From assembly GCA_964350695.1 (NCBI GenBank), contig CAYGKM010000006.1:1-64000 (forward strand): DNA of 64,000 bases, in the 5' to 3' direction. The DNA is from TMED27 sp964350695. GTDB lineage: Bacteria; Pseudomonadota; Alphaproteobacteria; Micavibrionales; Micavibrionaceae. Position numbers and translations under genes: made by a program. Shown in pieces: positions 50,141 to 59,201 of the stretch; within the stretch, counting starts at the first letter, position 1; the number at the start of each line of letters is the position of its first letter. The notes beneath the pieces were generated by a model. It made no database searches and was not told the origin of the DNA. It saw only the letters and a list, made by a program, of their open reading frames with translations.

Positions 50141-51376
50141 TTACGATGCCTTTTCCAGTCCGTAAGCCTCATGAAGCGCGCGCACGGCTAGCTCAGCATA
50201 ATCCTCTTCAATCAGCACGGAAATCTTGATTTCCGAGGTGGAAATGACCTGAATATTGATGTTTTTTTCTGCCAATGTTTCAAACATTTTTCCGGCCACA
50301 CCAAAATGGCTGATCATACCAACGCCCACGACGGAGACTTTCGCAACGTTATCGGCGCTGCGAATTTCCGCGCATTCCACGTCGAGCATCTCAAGCGCTT
50401 TGAGTGTGCGCTGAAGGTCAGCACGCGCAACCGTAAAGGTCATATCCGTGTGTTTGCCGTCGGGCGTTACGTTTTGGACAATCATGTCTACGCTCACCGC
50501 CGCATCAGCGAGAACTTTAAACACTTTCGAAGCTACGCCAGGAATATCGGCAACACGCAGCAATGTGATTTTGGCTTCGTTCCTGCTACAGGCGATACCG
50601 CTAATCAGTTCTTTTTCCATCATGGTCTTTTTCTCCTCTACGACGAGTGTTCCGGGAAGGTCACTCCCTATATGGTCTTCAAAGCTCGAGAGCACCTGAA
50701 GGCTGACGCCTTTTTTCATGGCGATCTCAACCGAGCGTGTTTGCAATACTTTCGAGCCTAAAGAGGCCAATTCTATCATTTCTTCGAAGCTGACAGTGCC
50801 GAGCTTGCGCGCTTCGCTTTCTATGCGGGGGTCTGTTGTGTATATGCCGTCCACATCCGTATAGATGTCGCAGCGCTCCGCGCCCAAAGCCGCAGCCAGT
50901 GCCACAGCCGAGGTATCCGAGCCGCCGCGCCCCAATGTGGAGATGCGGTTATGCTGGGTTACGCCTTGAAAACCAGGGACAACAATAACCTCGCCCAGCC
51001 CGAGGCGCTTATGAAGCTCTTCAGTTTCAATTTCGGTGATGCGGGCTTTGCCGTGCATATCGTTGGTTTTGAAAGGGATCTGCCAGCCCAGCCAGCTTCG
51101 TGCAGGAACGCCGAGCTTTTGCAGCGCCATCGCCATGAGGCCGGCTGTGGCTTGCTCGCCGCTGGAAACAACCACATCATATTCACGCAGATCATAAATT
51201 TTACTTATGGAATCGCAATAGCCGACAAGTTGGTTGGTTACGCCCGACATCGCGGACACCACAACGGCAACCTGATTGCCGCGCTCGACCTCGCGCGCCA
51301 CTTTCGCGGCGGCGCGTTCTATGCGTTCAATATCTGCGACGGAGGTCCCGCCGAATTTTGCGACAATTAAAGCCAT
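50141..51376 (-). CDS. lysC: aspartate kinase
   Basis: 411 residues. First step of the aspartate pathway to lysine, threonine and methionine. Amino-acid-kinase domain with KFGGTSVADIERI at the start, GFQGVTQHNRISTLGRGGSDTSAVAL and FEEMIELASLG; two C-terminal ACT domains (about 265-411) that bind feedback inhibitors. Single-subunit form. Divergent from ubiG; the short 58-base gap leaves no room for a lysine riboswitch. Confidence 0.95.
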   Translation of the reverse strand: MALIVAKFGGTSVADIERIERAAAKVAREVERGNQVAVVVSAMSGVTNQLVGYCDSISKIYDLREYDVVVSSGEQATAGLMAMALQKLGVPARSWLGWQIPFKTNDMHGKARITEIETEELHKRLGLGEVIVVPGFQGVTQHNRISTLGRGGSDTSAVALAAALGAERCDIYTDVDGIYTTDPRIESEARKLGTVSFEEMIELASLGSKVLQTRSVEIAMKKGVSLQVLSSFEDHIGSDLPGTLVVEEKKTMMEKELISGIACSRNEAKITLLRVADIPGVASKVFKVLADAAVSVDMIVQNVTPDGKHTDMTFTVARADLQRTLKALEMLDVECAEIRSADNVAKVSVVGVGMISHFGVAGKMFETLAEKNINIQVISTSEIKISVLIEEDYAELAVRALHEAYGLEKAS

Positions 51377-51434
51377 TTCTTTTTTCAGCTCTGTGCGTTA
51401 AAACAGTCCCGTATTTATAAGGAAAACAGCCGAA

Positions 51435-52157
51435 ATGTCTAGCATCGTTGCGAAGGAAATCGAGAATTTTTCAAAAGATTCAAGTCATTGGTGGGATGAG
51501 AATGGCCCTTTTAAGCCTCTGCATGCGCTCAACCCTGTTCGGCTGTCCTATATAAAGGCGCAAATTTGCGAAGCTTTCGGGCGTGATACGCAAAGTCTAA
51601 AACCGTTTGAGGGCCTGTCTATGATTGATGTAGGATGCGGCGGCGGGCTGGTGTGTGAACCCCTCGCCCGCTTGGGCGCGGATGTGAGCGGCGCGGACGC
51701 CGATGCCAATGCGATTGCTGTGGCCAAAGATCACGCCAAGGATAATGGTCTAAAAATCGATTATCAGGCCAAGCCTGCCGAAGAGATCAAAAAAACATTC
51801 GACGTTGTAATGGCGCTGGAGATTATCGAGCATGTCGCCGACCCTGCCGCGTTTGTGAAGAGCATAGCGGCGCTGTGCAAACCCGGCGGACTTATCATTT
51901 TCTCAACCCTGAACCGCACGCCGAAGTCTTTTGCGCTTGGCATTGTAGCGGCGGAGTATATTTTGCGCTGGGTTCCTGCAGGGACGCACACGTGGAAGAA
52001 GTTTGTGAAACCATCCGAGCTATCGCGGATGGCGCGGGAGGCAGGTTTGAACGCGCATAACATTTCGGGCTTGATCTTTAATCCGTTGAAAAACGAGTTC
52101 GCACTTTCGCCGAAAGATATTGATGTGAACTATTTACTTACCGCAACAAAGGACTAA
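51435..52157 (+). CDS. ubiG: ubiquinone biosynthesis O-methyltransferase
   Basis: 240 residues. Performs both O-methylations in ubiquinone synthesis. Family start HWWDENGPFKPLHALNPVRLSYI; SAM motif MIDVGCGGGLVCEPLARLGADV; later IIEHVADPAAFV and STLNRTPKSFALGIVAAEY. Supports an aerobic respiratory chain, as do the HIG1 and etf genes that follow. Confidence 0.95.
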   Translation: MSSIVAKEIENFSKDSSHWWDENGPFKPLHALNPVRLSYIKAQICEAFGRDTQSLKPFEGLSMIDVGCGGGLVCEPLARLGADVSGADADANAIAVAKDHAKDNGLKIDYQAKPAEEIKKTFDVVMALEIIEHVADPAAFVKSIAALCKPGGLIIFSTLNRTPKSFALGIVAAEYILRWVPAGTHTWKKFVKPSELSRMAREAGLNAHNISGLIFNPLKNEFALSPKDIDVNYLLTATKD

Positions 52158-52167
52158 TTTGTTAGCC

Positions 52168-52365
52168 ATGAACGCGTTCGTCACTATAGCCATGCTTGGC
52201 GCGATGCTCTCCGTCGGGGTTATTATGGGTCTTGGGATTTTTTCCATGGCCAAGGGCGGCGAGTTCAACAAAAAATACGGCAATAAACTCATGCAGGCGC
52301 GGGTATGGCTCCAAGGTCTTACATTGGCGCTGCTTGCATTGGCGTTCTTTTTATCGCAAAATTAA
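52168..52365 (+). CDS. twin-transmembrane HIG1-type protein
   Basis: 65 residues with two membrane helices (about residues 4-24 and 43-61) and the intervening KGGEFNKKYGNKLMQARVWLQ loop, the HIG1 (hypoxia-induced gene 1) family pattern. Family members associate with cytochrome oxidase supercomplexes in mitochondria and alphaproteobacteria. Start is uncertain: a TTG at 52159 is better spaced from AAAGGA (52148-52153), but the ATG at 52168 is the standard codon. It follows ubiG by 10 bases. Confidence 0.88.
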   Translation: MNAFVTIAMLGAMLSVGVIMGLGIFSMAKGGEFNKKYGNKLMQARVWLQGLTLALLALAFFLSQN

Positions 52366-52400
52366 ATTTCTTATCCATTCTTCTTATGGAGTTTTAAAAC

Positions 52401-53162
52401 ATGAAGATTTTAGTCCCCGTTAAACGGGTTGTTGATTATAACGTCAAAGTTCGCGTGAAAGCCGATAAGAGCGGCGTTGAGCTGGCAAATGTAAAAATGT
52501 CGGTGAACCCTTTTGACGAGATTGCGGTTGAAGAAGCCGTGCGCTTGAAAGAGGCAGGCAAGGCTTCGGAAGTGATCGTTGTTTCAATTGGCCCAGAAAA
52601 AGCGCAGGAACAAATTCGTACAGCGATGGCGATTGGCGCTGATCGCGGGATTTTGGTGCAGACAGATGCAGCGATTGATTTGGGCGGCGTTGAGCCTTTG
52701 GCCGTTGCCAAGATGCTGAAAGCCTTGGTTGACAAAGAAAGCCCTGACCTTGTGATCATGGGTAAGCAATCGATTGATGATGATTCAAACCAGACGGGGC
52801 AGATGCTTTCTGCGCTTCTTGGTTGGGCGCAAGGCACGTTTGCCGGCGCGCTTGAAGTTGGCGACAGCATTAAAGTTACGCGCGAAGTTGATGGCGGCCT
52901 TGAGACGTTGGAACTGAAAGCGCCTGCGATTATCACCACGGATTTACGCTTGAACGAGCCGCGCTATGCGAAGCTTCCCGATATTATGAAGGCGAAGAAA
53001 AAGCAGCTTGATGTTGTTACGCCCGCTGATCTGAGCGTTGATGTGACCCCTCGCCTTACCATCGTGAAGGTGGAAGAGCCGCCCGCACGCACCGGCGGCG
53101 GCAAAGTTGCAAGCGTTGATGAGCTTGTCGACAAACTTAAGAATGAAGCGAAGGTGATTTAA
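52401..53162 (+). CDS. etfB: electron transfer flavoprotein beta subunit
   Basis: 253 residues. Binds AMP and, with EtfA, FAD; passes electrons from acyl-CoA and other dehydrogenases to ETF-ubiquinone oxidoreductase. KILVPVKRVVDYNVKVRVK start, SVNPFDEIAVEEAVRLKE, the MGKQSIDDDSNQTGQML loop and the C-terminal PDIMKAKKKQLD are EtfB. Starts 35 bases after the HIG1 gene; etfA begins 1 base after its stop. Confidence 0.96.
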   Translation: MKILVPVKRVVDYNVKVRVKADKSGVELANVKMSVNPFDEIAVEEAVRLKEAGKASEVIVVSIGPEKAQEQIRTAMAIGADRGILVQTDAAIDLGGVEPLAVAKMLKALVDKESPDLVIMGKQSIDDDSNQTGQMLSALLGWAQGTFAGALEVGDSIKVTREVDGGLETLELKAPAIITTDLRLNEPRYAKLPDIMKAKKKQLDVVTPADLSVDVTPRLTIVKVEEPPARTGGGKVASVDELVDKLKNEAKVI

Positions 53163-53163
53163 G

Positions 53164-54093
53164 ATGGGCATACTTGTAATTGCAGAACACGATAATAAAG
53201 CGCTTGGCGCATCCACGCTGACGACGCTTGGCGCGGCGAAGGCTATTGGCGGTGATATACATGTGCTTGTGGCTGGCGGGGCTTGCGCTAGCGTTGCCGA
53301 AGCGGCGGCGAAATGCGATGGCGTTTCCAAGGTTTTGAAGGCCGATGCGCCGGAGCTTGAGCATCATTTGGCAGAGAATATCGCGCCGCTCATCGTAGAG
53401 CTTGCGAGTGGCTATTCTCATATCCTTGCGCCCGCCTCTACGTTCGGGAAAAACATTTTACCCCGCGCCGCTGCGCTTCTTGATGTGCAGCAGATTTCCG
53501 ATATTTCGGCTGTGGTGGACGCGGACACATTCGTGCGCCCTGTCTATGCGGGGAATGCTTTGGCTACCGTGAAGTCATCGGACGCGCTTAAGCTTATTAC
53601 CGTGCGCGGCACGACATTTGATGCGGTGGCGGTCGATGGTGGCAGCGCGTCGATCGAAGATGTGGCCTCCAAAGGCGATGCGGGTTTGTCTAAGTTCGTG
53701 AATTTGGCCGTGACCGAAAGCGACCGCCCTGATCTTACATCTGCGAAAATTGTAATTTCCGGTGGACGCGGCGTGGGATCTGCCGAGAATTTCGCGATTA
53801 TCGAGAAGCTGGCCGACAAGCTTGGCGCTGCGGTGGGCGCTTCTCGCGCGGCTGTGGATGCCGGCTATGTGCCGAATGACTACCAAGTCGGGCAGACGGG
53901 CAAGATTGTCGCGCCTGACCTGTATATGGCGATTGGTATTTCCGGCGCGATTCAGCATTTGGCGGGTATGAAAGATTCAAAGATCATCGTTGCGATCAAC
54001 AAGGACGAAGAAGCGCCGATATTCTCGGTGGCGGATTATGGACTTGTGGCGGATTTATTTGACGCCGTGCCCGAGCTTGAGAGCAAGCTTTAA
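53164..54093 (+). CDS. etfA: electron transfer flavoprotein alpha subunit
   Basis: 309 residues. Carries the FAD in its C-terminal domain: VISGGRGVGSAENF, GASRAAVDAGYVPNDYQVGQ, GKIVAPDLYMAIGISGAIQH and VAINKDEEAPIFSVADYGLV are the family blocks. Completes the EtfBA pair. The last 4 bases overlap the stop of an unknown gene on the minus strand. Confidence 0.96.
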   Translation: MGILVIAEHDNKALGASTLTTLGAAKAIGGDIHVLVAGGACASVAEAAAKCDGVSKVLKADAPELEHHLAENIAPLIVELASGYSHILAPASTFGKNILPRAAALLDVQQISDISAVVDADTFVRPVYAGNALATVKSSDALKLITVRGTTFDAVAVDGGSASIEDVASKGDAGLSKFVNLAVTESDRPDLTSAKIVISGGRGVGSAENFAIIEKLADKLGAAVGASRAAVDAGYVPNDYQVGQTGKIVAPDLYMAIGISGAIQHLAGMKDSKIIVAINKDEEAPIFSVADYGLVADLFDAVPELESKL

Positions 54094-54677
54094 GAGTTCG
54101 CGGCTTCCGGCGGCGTGAATTTCACCAAGGTTCGCCCATTACTGACGAGTTCGGTGCTTAAGCCTTCAGGCCTTGGATAGACTTTCAAACCCCATGATTC
54201 CATGAGTTTTACGTCGGCGGTTTTATTTCCCCGCGGCACTCTTTCTGGTCGCATGGCTTGGCGCTTGCGTGATTCAATCATTTGCTCATGCAGCGCCTCA
54301 TCAACCTGCGGCAGGTTTTTTACAATTACGGCCGCATCTTCAAAAGACGCAGCACATACGAGAGGATGAGCTCCCCTGCCTTCTGATAGGCCATATATAG
54401 CGTTATCCATGCAAATGTCAGGCGCACGGGACATGACGCTGTTAAAAAACTGGACCGAGGGCATTAAATACACAGCCCATCCCTCATTACCGGTATTTTT
54501 TGCAGAAATAACCTGCTCTAAAACTTCGGGCTTAAACAAAGCAAAAGCATCGCGGCCCTCAATGGTTGCAACCAGCCCACCTGCCTCATTTGAAAGCCTC
54601 TGCCTCAAGACATCTGAATCTTGCGCGGCATATCCGGAAAGATATCTGCCTGGAATTGTTTCAAATCTTGATAACAT
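54090..54677 (-). CDS. protein of unknown function
   Basis: 195 residues, soluble by appearance. The sequence mixes acidic and aromatic residues; there is a helix rich in charged residues (EALHEQMIESRKRQAMRPE) near residue 140 and a WGLKVYPRPEGLSTEL strand. No motif is recognised. Its expression is likely: a near-consensus promoter lies upstream (54703-54732). Convergent with etfA, overlapping by 4 bases. Confidence 0.72.
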   Translation of the reverse strand: MLSRFETIPGRYLSGYAAQDSDVLRQRLSNEAGGLVATIEGRDAFALFKPEVLEQVISAKNTGNEGWAVYLMPSVQFFNSVMSRAPDICMDNAIYGLSEGRGAHPLVCAASFEDAAVIVKNLPQVDEALHEQMIESRKRQAMRPERVPRGNKTADVKLMESWGLKVYPRPEGLSTELVSNGRTLVKFTPPEAANS

Positions 54678-54702
54678 ATTGTCTCTCTTGGTTTAGCGGC
54701 CC

Positions 54703-54732
54703 AATATAGAGAGAACTATTTGAATATGTCAA
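54703..54732 (-). promoter_or_regulatory. near-consensus promoter for the 54090-54677 gene
   Basis: Minus-strand TTGACA (54727-54732) and TATATT (54703-54708) with an 18-base spacer. Predicted transcript start near 54696, about 19 bases before the ATG. The best promoter match in the window. Confidence 0.6.
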
Positions 54733-54733
54733 A

Positions 54734-56020
54734 TTAATATGTTTTCATTTTGAAAACAGGGCGGCTAGCCTGCGGAAGCGTTGCACCATCTGTGTTTGCG
54801 CCGTCAAGATTAACGCCCGTCATATCCGCGCCTGTGAAATCCGCGCCCGAAAGATCGGTATTAGCAAGATTCGCATAAGACATATCCGCGCCTGTGAAGA
54901 CTGCACTTTTGAGCTGAGAGTCAGAAAGATCGGCATATCTGAATTTTGTATTGGCGAAATTGCAGGGAGAAAAGCGTTTCTGCGCGCCTTCTGTTCCGAA
55001 GGTCAACGGCCCCGCATTGATGTTTTTCATGCTAGCATGTGAGAAGTTTGCGCCGTCAAAGCTTGCGCCGCGAAGATCGGCTTCTTCCATGTCACAGTTT
55101 CTGAAATCCGCTTGATCGAGGATCGCGCTCTGAAGCTGCACTTTATACAAATTCATCCCTATGAACTTGGCGTTCACGGCCCTAATCGCTGTCAACACTT
55201 CCATCTTCAATGTTTTAAGCGTGCGCATATCCACTGCGCTTAAATCCAGTTGAACACCAGATTTTCCCGAAGAAGCGACCCAAGATTTGTGCTCTTCAAT
55301 CAGTTTTACGAGCGGCTGCTCTAAATCCGCGACAGAAACGCCGACATTGGCGTCTGTGATGGCATCGGACAGATCAATGCTGCCGATAATGCTTTCCAGC
55401 TCTACATCGGTCAAGATTGCGGATTTCAGGTTCGCGCCTTCAAGTTGCATACCTTTAATGTCTGCGCCTGATAGGTCTGCGCCTTGCATTTCTGCGCCGC
55501 GGAAATCGGCTTGGGCCATATTTGCGCCGACCATAATCGCGTCCGAAAAATTGGCCTTCGAGGCGATAGAGCCTGCGAGCTTTGCGCCGCTTAAGTTTGC
55601 GCCGCGGAAATTCACCGCTTGGCCGGAATCATAAATGCCGTCTTGGGCGATACCGCCAATTCTTAAGTCTGCCTTTTCGAGGTCTGCGCCTTTCAGCGAG
55701 GCGTTTTCAATGCGCGCGCCGCGTAAGTCTGCGCGGACGAAGCTGGTGTTATTCAGGTTTGAATTGCTAAGATCGCAGGCATAAAGAGAGGCTTCTTGAA
55801 AGTTCGCGTTCGAGAGATCCATGCCCACCATAATGCAGCCCATCAAGTTTGCCTGACGGAGGTTTCTGCCCTCAAGAGACAGGCCGCTTAAATCTGTGTT
55901 TTTGAGCATGGCGCGCCTGCCGCCTACGCGCCCTTCCAGAAAACGGACATGAAGATTAACCAACGCATCAAGCTGATCCTGTGATAGACGCTCGAAATCC
56001 TGAACTTTTTCTTCCTGCAT
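54734..56020 (-). CDS. pentapeptide-repeat protein
   Basis: 428 residues. After an N-terminal helical part (about 1-55) the protein is built of A(D/N)LxX repeats such as LSGADIKGMQLEGANLKSA, in two blocks separated by a non-repeat stretch around residues 215-300. The repeats form a right-handed quadrilateral beta-helix. Such proteins are mostly of unknown role; some mimic DNA and inhibit gyrase, but no evidence supports that here. I start at the ATG at 56020; a longer frame to a TTG at 56071 would contain the TATAAT box listed below. Confidence 0.85.
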   Translation of the reverse strand: MQEEKVQDFERLSQDQLDALVNLHVRFLEGRVGGRRAMLKNTDLSGLSLEGRNLRQANLMGCIMVGMDLSNANFQEASLYACDLSNSNLNNTSFVRADLRGARIENASLKGADLEKADLRIGGIAQDGIYDSGQAVNFRGANLSGAKLAGSIASKANFSDAIMVGANMAQADFRGAEMQGADLSGADIKGMQLEGANLKSAILTDVELESIIGSIDLSDAITDANVGVSVADLEQPLVKLIEEHKSWVASSGKSGVQLDLSAVDMRTLKTLKMEVLTAIRAVNAKFIGMNLYKVQLQSAILDQADFRNCDMEEADLRGASFDGANFSHASMKNINAGPLTFGTEGAQKRFSPCNFANTKFRYADLSDSQLKSAVFTGADMSYANLANTDLSGADFTGADMTGVNLDGANTDGATLPQASRPVFKMKTY

Positions 56021-56056
56021 GTATGCGAAACCCGACGTAGTTTTATGTGCTTTATT

Positions 56057-56062
56057 ATTATA
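56057..56062 (-). promoter_or_regulatory. candidate -10 box for the pentapeptide-repeat gene
   Basis: Perfect TATAAT on the minus strand, with no recognisable -35 at the right distance. It gives a leader of roughly 30 bases before the ATG at 56020. Confidence 0.35.
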
Positions 56063-56113
56063 CCCTAACAAATCCTAAGTTTTTGGTTAAGAATATTGAA
56101 AACACTGGATTTT

Positions 56114-56143
56114 TTGCTAAGGCAGCGATAAACAGTCTATACG
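56114..56143 (+). promoter_or_regulatory. candidate promoter for lptM-lysA
   Basis: TTGCTA (56114-56119) and TATACG (56138-56143) with an 18-base spacer, about 28 bases before the lptM ATG. Confidence 0.4.
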
Positions 56144-56177
56144 TTTTTGATGTGGTTTAAAAATAAAGAGTTTGGAA

Positions 56178-56321
56178 ATGCGAATTATTGTTTTGATGAT
56201 TATGTGTGTCTCATTAGGGGCTTGCGGTGTGAAACCGGGAAGCGTTTCTGCGCCACCGGGTGCTGAAAACTCACGCTTTCCGCATAGTTACCCTGATCCG
56301 TCAACAGATCCGCAGCCTTAA
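56178..56321 (+). CDS. lptM: small lipoprotein LptM (YifL-like)
   Basis: 47 residues: a hydrophobic signal and lipobox ending at C16 (CVSLGACGVKPG), then a proline-rich tail ending STDPQP. This short lipoprotein immediately before lysA is the LptM/YifL arrangement; in E. coli the product helps LptD fold in the outer membrane. Small lipoproteins of this size are easily missed in annotation. The lysA ATG is 12 bases after its stop. Confidence 0.85.
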   Translation: MRIIVLMIMCVSLGACGVKPGSVSAPPGAENSRFPHSYPDPSTDPQP

Positions 56322-56333
56322 GGATATTTTGGT

Positions 56334-57608
56334 ATGAGCATTGGTTTTCAAGAGATAAATGGCGTTTTGCATGCCGATAATGTGGCTTTGACCAAGATTG
56401 CCGCAGAGTTTGGCACGCCTACCTATGTATATTCGGCAAACGCTATTCGTGACCAATATGAGCGCCTTTCAGGGGCGATGAAGAAAGCCCTGCCTGCGGA
56501 TCGTCAGCCGCGACTTTGCTACGCGTGTAAAGCAAACAGCAATATTGCGGTGCTGCGCATTCTTAAAAACATTGGCAGCGGCCTTGAGATTGTCTCCGAA
56601 GGGGAGCTTAAGCGCGGGCTGAAGGCGGGGTTTGATGCGGACAAAATCGTATCTACCGGCGTTGGCAAGCAAACATCAGAGCTGATTGCCGCTTTGAAAG
56701 CAGGGATTCACCAATTCAACGTCGAATCTCTTCCTGAGCTTGAACATATTCAGCGCGTGGCGACGGAAATTGATATCCCTGCGAGCGTTGTGTTCCGCCT
56801 GAACCCGAATGTTTCGGGCGGCGGGCATCATAAAATCTCCACGGGCCGCACCCGCGACAAGTTCGGTTTAGGCCGCGAGAGCGTGTTTAAAGGCTTCGAG
56901 ATGGCGGCGGCCATGAGCCATGTGAATGCGCTCGGCCTATCGATGCATATCGGGTCACAGGTGTTTACCGTGGGGGCCTTCAAAGAAGCGTTCGAGAAGC
57001 TCCCTGCCCTTGTTGGCGAACTGCGCGCGCTGGGGCATGAGGTGTCGCGCCTTGATATTGGCGGCGGTTTTCCGATTGTTTACAAAGATGAAAAGCTTTT
57101 GGATCTGGATAAATATGCGCAATGGGTGCGGGATATTATTTTGCCACTGAATGCGGAGATTATTCTGGAGCCTGGGCGCTATTTGGTTGGCAATGCGGGC
57201 GTTTTGCTGACGGAAGTTTTGCATGTGAAAGAAACGCAGGACCGCAATTTCCTGATCATTGATGCGGCGATGAATGATCTCATCCGCCCGACGCTTTATG
57301 ATGCCTATCATGGGATTGAGGCAGTTGAGAATCGCGGCGCAGCGGCGGCGACATATGATGTGGTTGGCCCGATTTGCGAGACCGGCGATACGTTTTCAAG
57401 TGGCCGCGAGCTGACAACAATGTATGCGGGCGATCTGGCGGTGATTAAATCTGCGGGAGCTTATGGGTTTTGCATGGCGTCGAATTATAATACGCGGCCC
57501 ATGCCGGCGGAAGTTCTTGTTGATGGTGATAAAGTGAGCGTAATTCGCCCGCGTCAAAGCTATGACGATATTATCGGCACAGAAAGCATTCCAGATTGGC
57601 TTAAATAA
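56334..57608 (+). CDS. lysA: diaminopimelate decarboxylase
   Basis: 424 residues. PLP enzyme making lysine from meso-diaminopimelate. PLP lysine K66 in LCYACKANSNIAVLR; the H-rich SMHIGSQVF block, DIGGGFPI, and the second-domain CETGDTF with the substrate-binding GAYGFCMASNYNTRP. Length is typical. Downstream of lptM, probably co-transcribed. Its stop abuts the stop of the zinc-ribbon gene on the other strand with no base between. Confidence 0.96.
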   Translation: MSIGFQEINGVLHADNVALTKIAAEFGTPTYVYSANAIRDQYERLSGAMKKALPADRQPRLCYACKANSNIAVLRILKNIGSGLEIVSEGELKRGLKAGFDADKIVSTGVGKQTSELIAALKAGIHQFNVESLPELEHIQRVATEIDIPASVVFRLNPNVSGGGHHKISTGRTRDKFGLGRESVFKGFEMAAAMSHVNALGLSMHIGSQVFTVGAFKEAFEKLPALVGELRALGHEVSRLDIGGGFPIVYKDEKLLDLDKYAQWVRDIILPLNAEIILEPGRYLVGNAGVLLTEVLHVKETQDRNFLIIDAAMNDLIRPTLYDAYHGIEAVENRGAAAATYDVVGPICETGDTFSSGRELTTMYAGDLAVIKSAGAYGFCMASNYNTRPMPAEVLVDGDKVSVIRPRQSYDDIIGTESIPDWLK

Positions 57609-58367
57609 TTAGTGATGCCCCGCATCATGGGCGGGCGCTTCGTGCGCCTCTTCGTGTGGCGGCTGCTCAGCTTGCGGCTCTTCTTCAAGCTGATCAGGGG
57701 CTTTTGCCCCTTCCGCCAAAACAAACCGCAAATGCAGGCTTTCCACATCCGCAATCGCGCCTTCATATTGCGCCATAAAGGGCAGCGTTGATTCAGGCTC
57801 AAGCTCATGTTGCGGCGGTTCTATGTTCCATAGCGCTTTTACGTTGCCGAATTCATCTTTTAAACTGGCTTCGATCATGGGAATTGCATGGGTTTGCTGC
57901 GTCAGGTTGATAATTAAGCCTTCGATCAAGACTTTGCCACCAACGACAGAGACTTGCGTGCGGTCAAAAACCAGTCCCTCACCCGGAACGGTGATTTTCA
58001 TACCGATCATTTGATAGATAGCAGCGCTTGGCGGCCAAGCCTTTGTCACAGTGTCTTTGACGAATATAAGCCCCGCCAGAATAAGGATAAAAACGACGCT
58101 TGCGGCGGCGAATGCCATCGGCGCGCCCTTGCCTTTTTCGGGTTTATCTTTTTGAAGAACAGGAACGGAGGAACGCTCGGGAATCGGTTTCACGGATTCG
58201 GGGATGTCTTCCATTTGCTTTTCGATGTCTTCGATCAACTCGTCAGGATCGGGGAGTTGGAACCATTCCTCGGTGCATGACGAGCATTTGACCTTACGCC
58301 CCTCTGGCGCCAAAGCCTGCGCCGAGAGCAAAAATCTTTTTGAACAGTTGGGACAAGTTAGAATCAT
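57609..58367 (-). CDS. zinc-ribbon and single-membrane-span protein (MJ0042/DUF3426 type)
   Basis: 252 residues. The N-terminus is a zinc ribbon with ligands C5, C8, C28, C31 (CPNCSKRF and CSSCTEEW). A charged linker follows, then one membrane segment at about 84-103, and a C-terminal periplasmic domain ending in a histidine-rich tail. This MJ0042-type head with a DUF3426-like tail is common in alphaproteobacteria; role unknown, possibly envelope sensing. Confidence 0.85.
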   Translation of the reverse strand: MILTCPNCSKRFLLSAQALAPEGRKVKCSSCTEEWFQLPDPDELIEDIEKQMEDIPESVKPIPERSSVPVLQKDKPEKGKGAPMAFAAASVVFILILAGLIFVKDTVTKAWPPSAAIYQMIGMKITVPGEGLVFDRTQVSVVGGKVLIEGLIINLTQQTHAIPMIEASLKDEFGNVKALWNIEPPQHELEPESTLPFMAQYEGAIADVESLHLRFVLAEGAKAPDQLEEEPQAEQPPHEEAHEAPAHDAGHH

Positions 58368-58464
58368 TATTGTTTGAAGCTTCTCTGGAGAGCTGTAATC
58401 TTATAAACATTAGTTTAGATATTATACGGGCCGCAAGCAAGGCTCGGATGCGAAGGACAATAAA

Positions 58465-59178
58465 ATGCGGAAGAGTTTTTTGATATTTAGCGGTGTTTTT
58501 GCGCTTAGCATCCCCTCTCACGCGTTTTCATGCGAAATTGCGGATACGGCTTGTGCACTGAATATGATTGCGGTTGAGGCCGCGAAGATTGAAAATGTAA
58601 GCTGGCGGGATCAAACCTACCGCGAATTGGCAAAATCTCTGGCCGCAGATGGCCAGACCGAAAAGGCAATTGCGCTTATCGAAAAAATCGAAACGCCTGA
58701 CACCAAAGCCATGACCATACGGGGAATAGGCATGGAAGCGGCGGATTTGATGCTACCGCCTGAAGCCTACAACGCTTTGTTTGCCAGCCTTCGCGCAGAA
58801 GCCGAAAAGATTACCCATCCGCCATCCTATGCGATTGCGCTGACCTATATCGCGATGAGCCAAGCCTTTGCGAAGGATAATGCCGGCGCATGGAAAACAG
58901 CTTCGGAGATGGAAAATGATGCGCTTCGGCATAAGGCCTATGGGGAAACAGCGGAAATTCAAGCCGAGTTCGGGGATTATGCGGCGGCTATGAAAAGCAT
59001 TGAGTTGATTGAAAGTGTGGCGTTTCGTAACAAAGCCTATAGCATTGTGTCGAAGATTCTCGTTGATAAGGGGTTTTTGCAAGAAGGCTTGAACGCGTCG
59101 GAGAAAATCACAAATGCGTATAAGAAAGCGCAGAGCGTGCAACATGTTTTAAATGCGCGCGACAATGATAATAAATAA
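58465..59178 (+). CDS. exported helical-repeat (TPR/SEL1-like) protein of unknown function
   Basis: 237 residues with a cleavable signal peptide (KSFLIFSGVFALSIPSHA). The mature part consists of repeated two-helix units, with alanine-rich cores such as RELAKSLAADGQTEKAIAL and YGETAEIQAEFGDYAAAMK, a TPR/SEL1-like solenoid that probably binds proteins. The early part has two cysteines (FSCEIADTACA). Lies 97 bases from the zinc-ribbon gene (divergent) and 23 bases before ftsE. Confidence 0.78.
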   Translation: MRKSFLIFSGVFALSIPSHAFSCEIADTACALNMIAVEAAKIENVSWRDQTYRELAKSLAADGQTEKAIALIEKIETPDTKAMTIRGIGMEAADLMLPPEAYNALFASLRAEAEKITHPPSYAIALTYIAMSQAFAKDNAGAWKTASEMENDALRHKAYGETAEIQAEFGDYAAAMKSIELIESVAFRNKAYSIVSKILVDKGFLQEGLNASEKITNAYKKAQSVQHVLNARDNDNK

Positions 59179-59201
59179 CTTTAAGAAAATAGAGTAACGC
59201 T

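Noticed and set aside
51377..51434. Lysine riboswitch ahead of lysC
   Set aside because: The whole divergent gap is only 58 bases, far too short for the aptamer.
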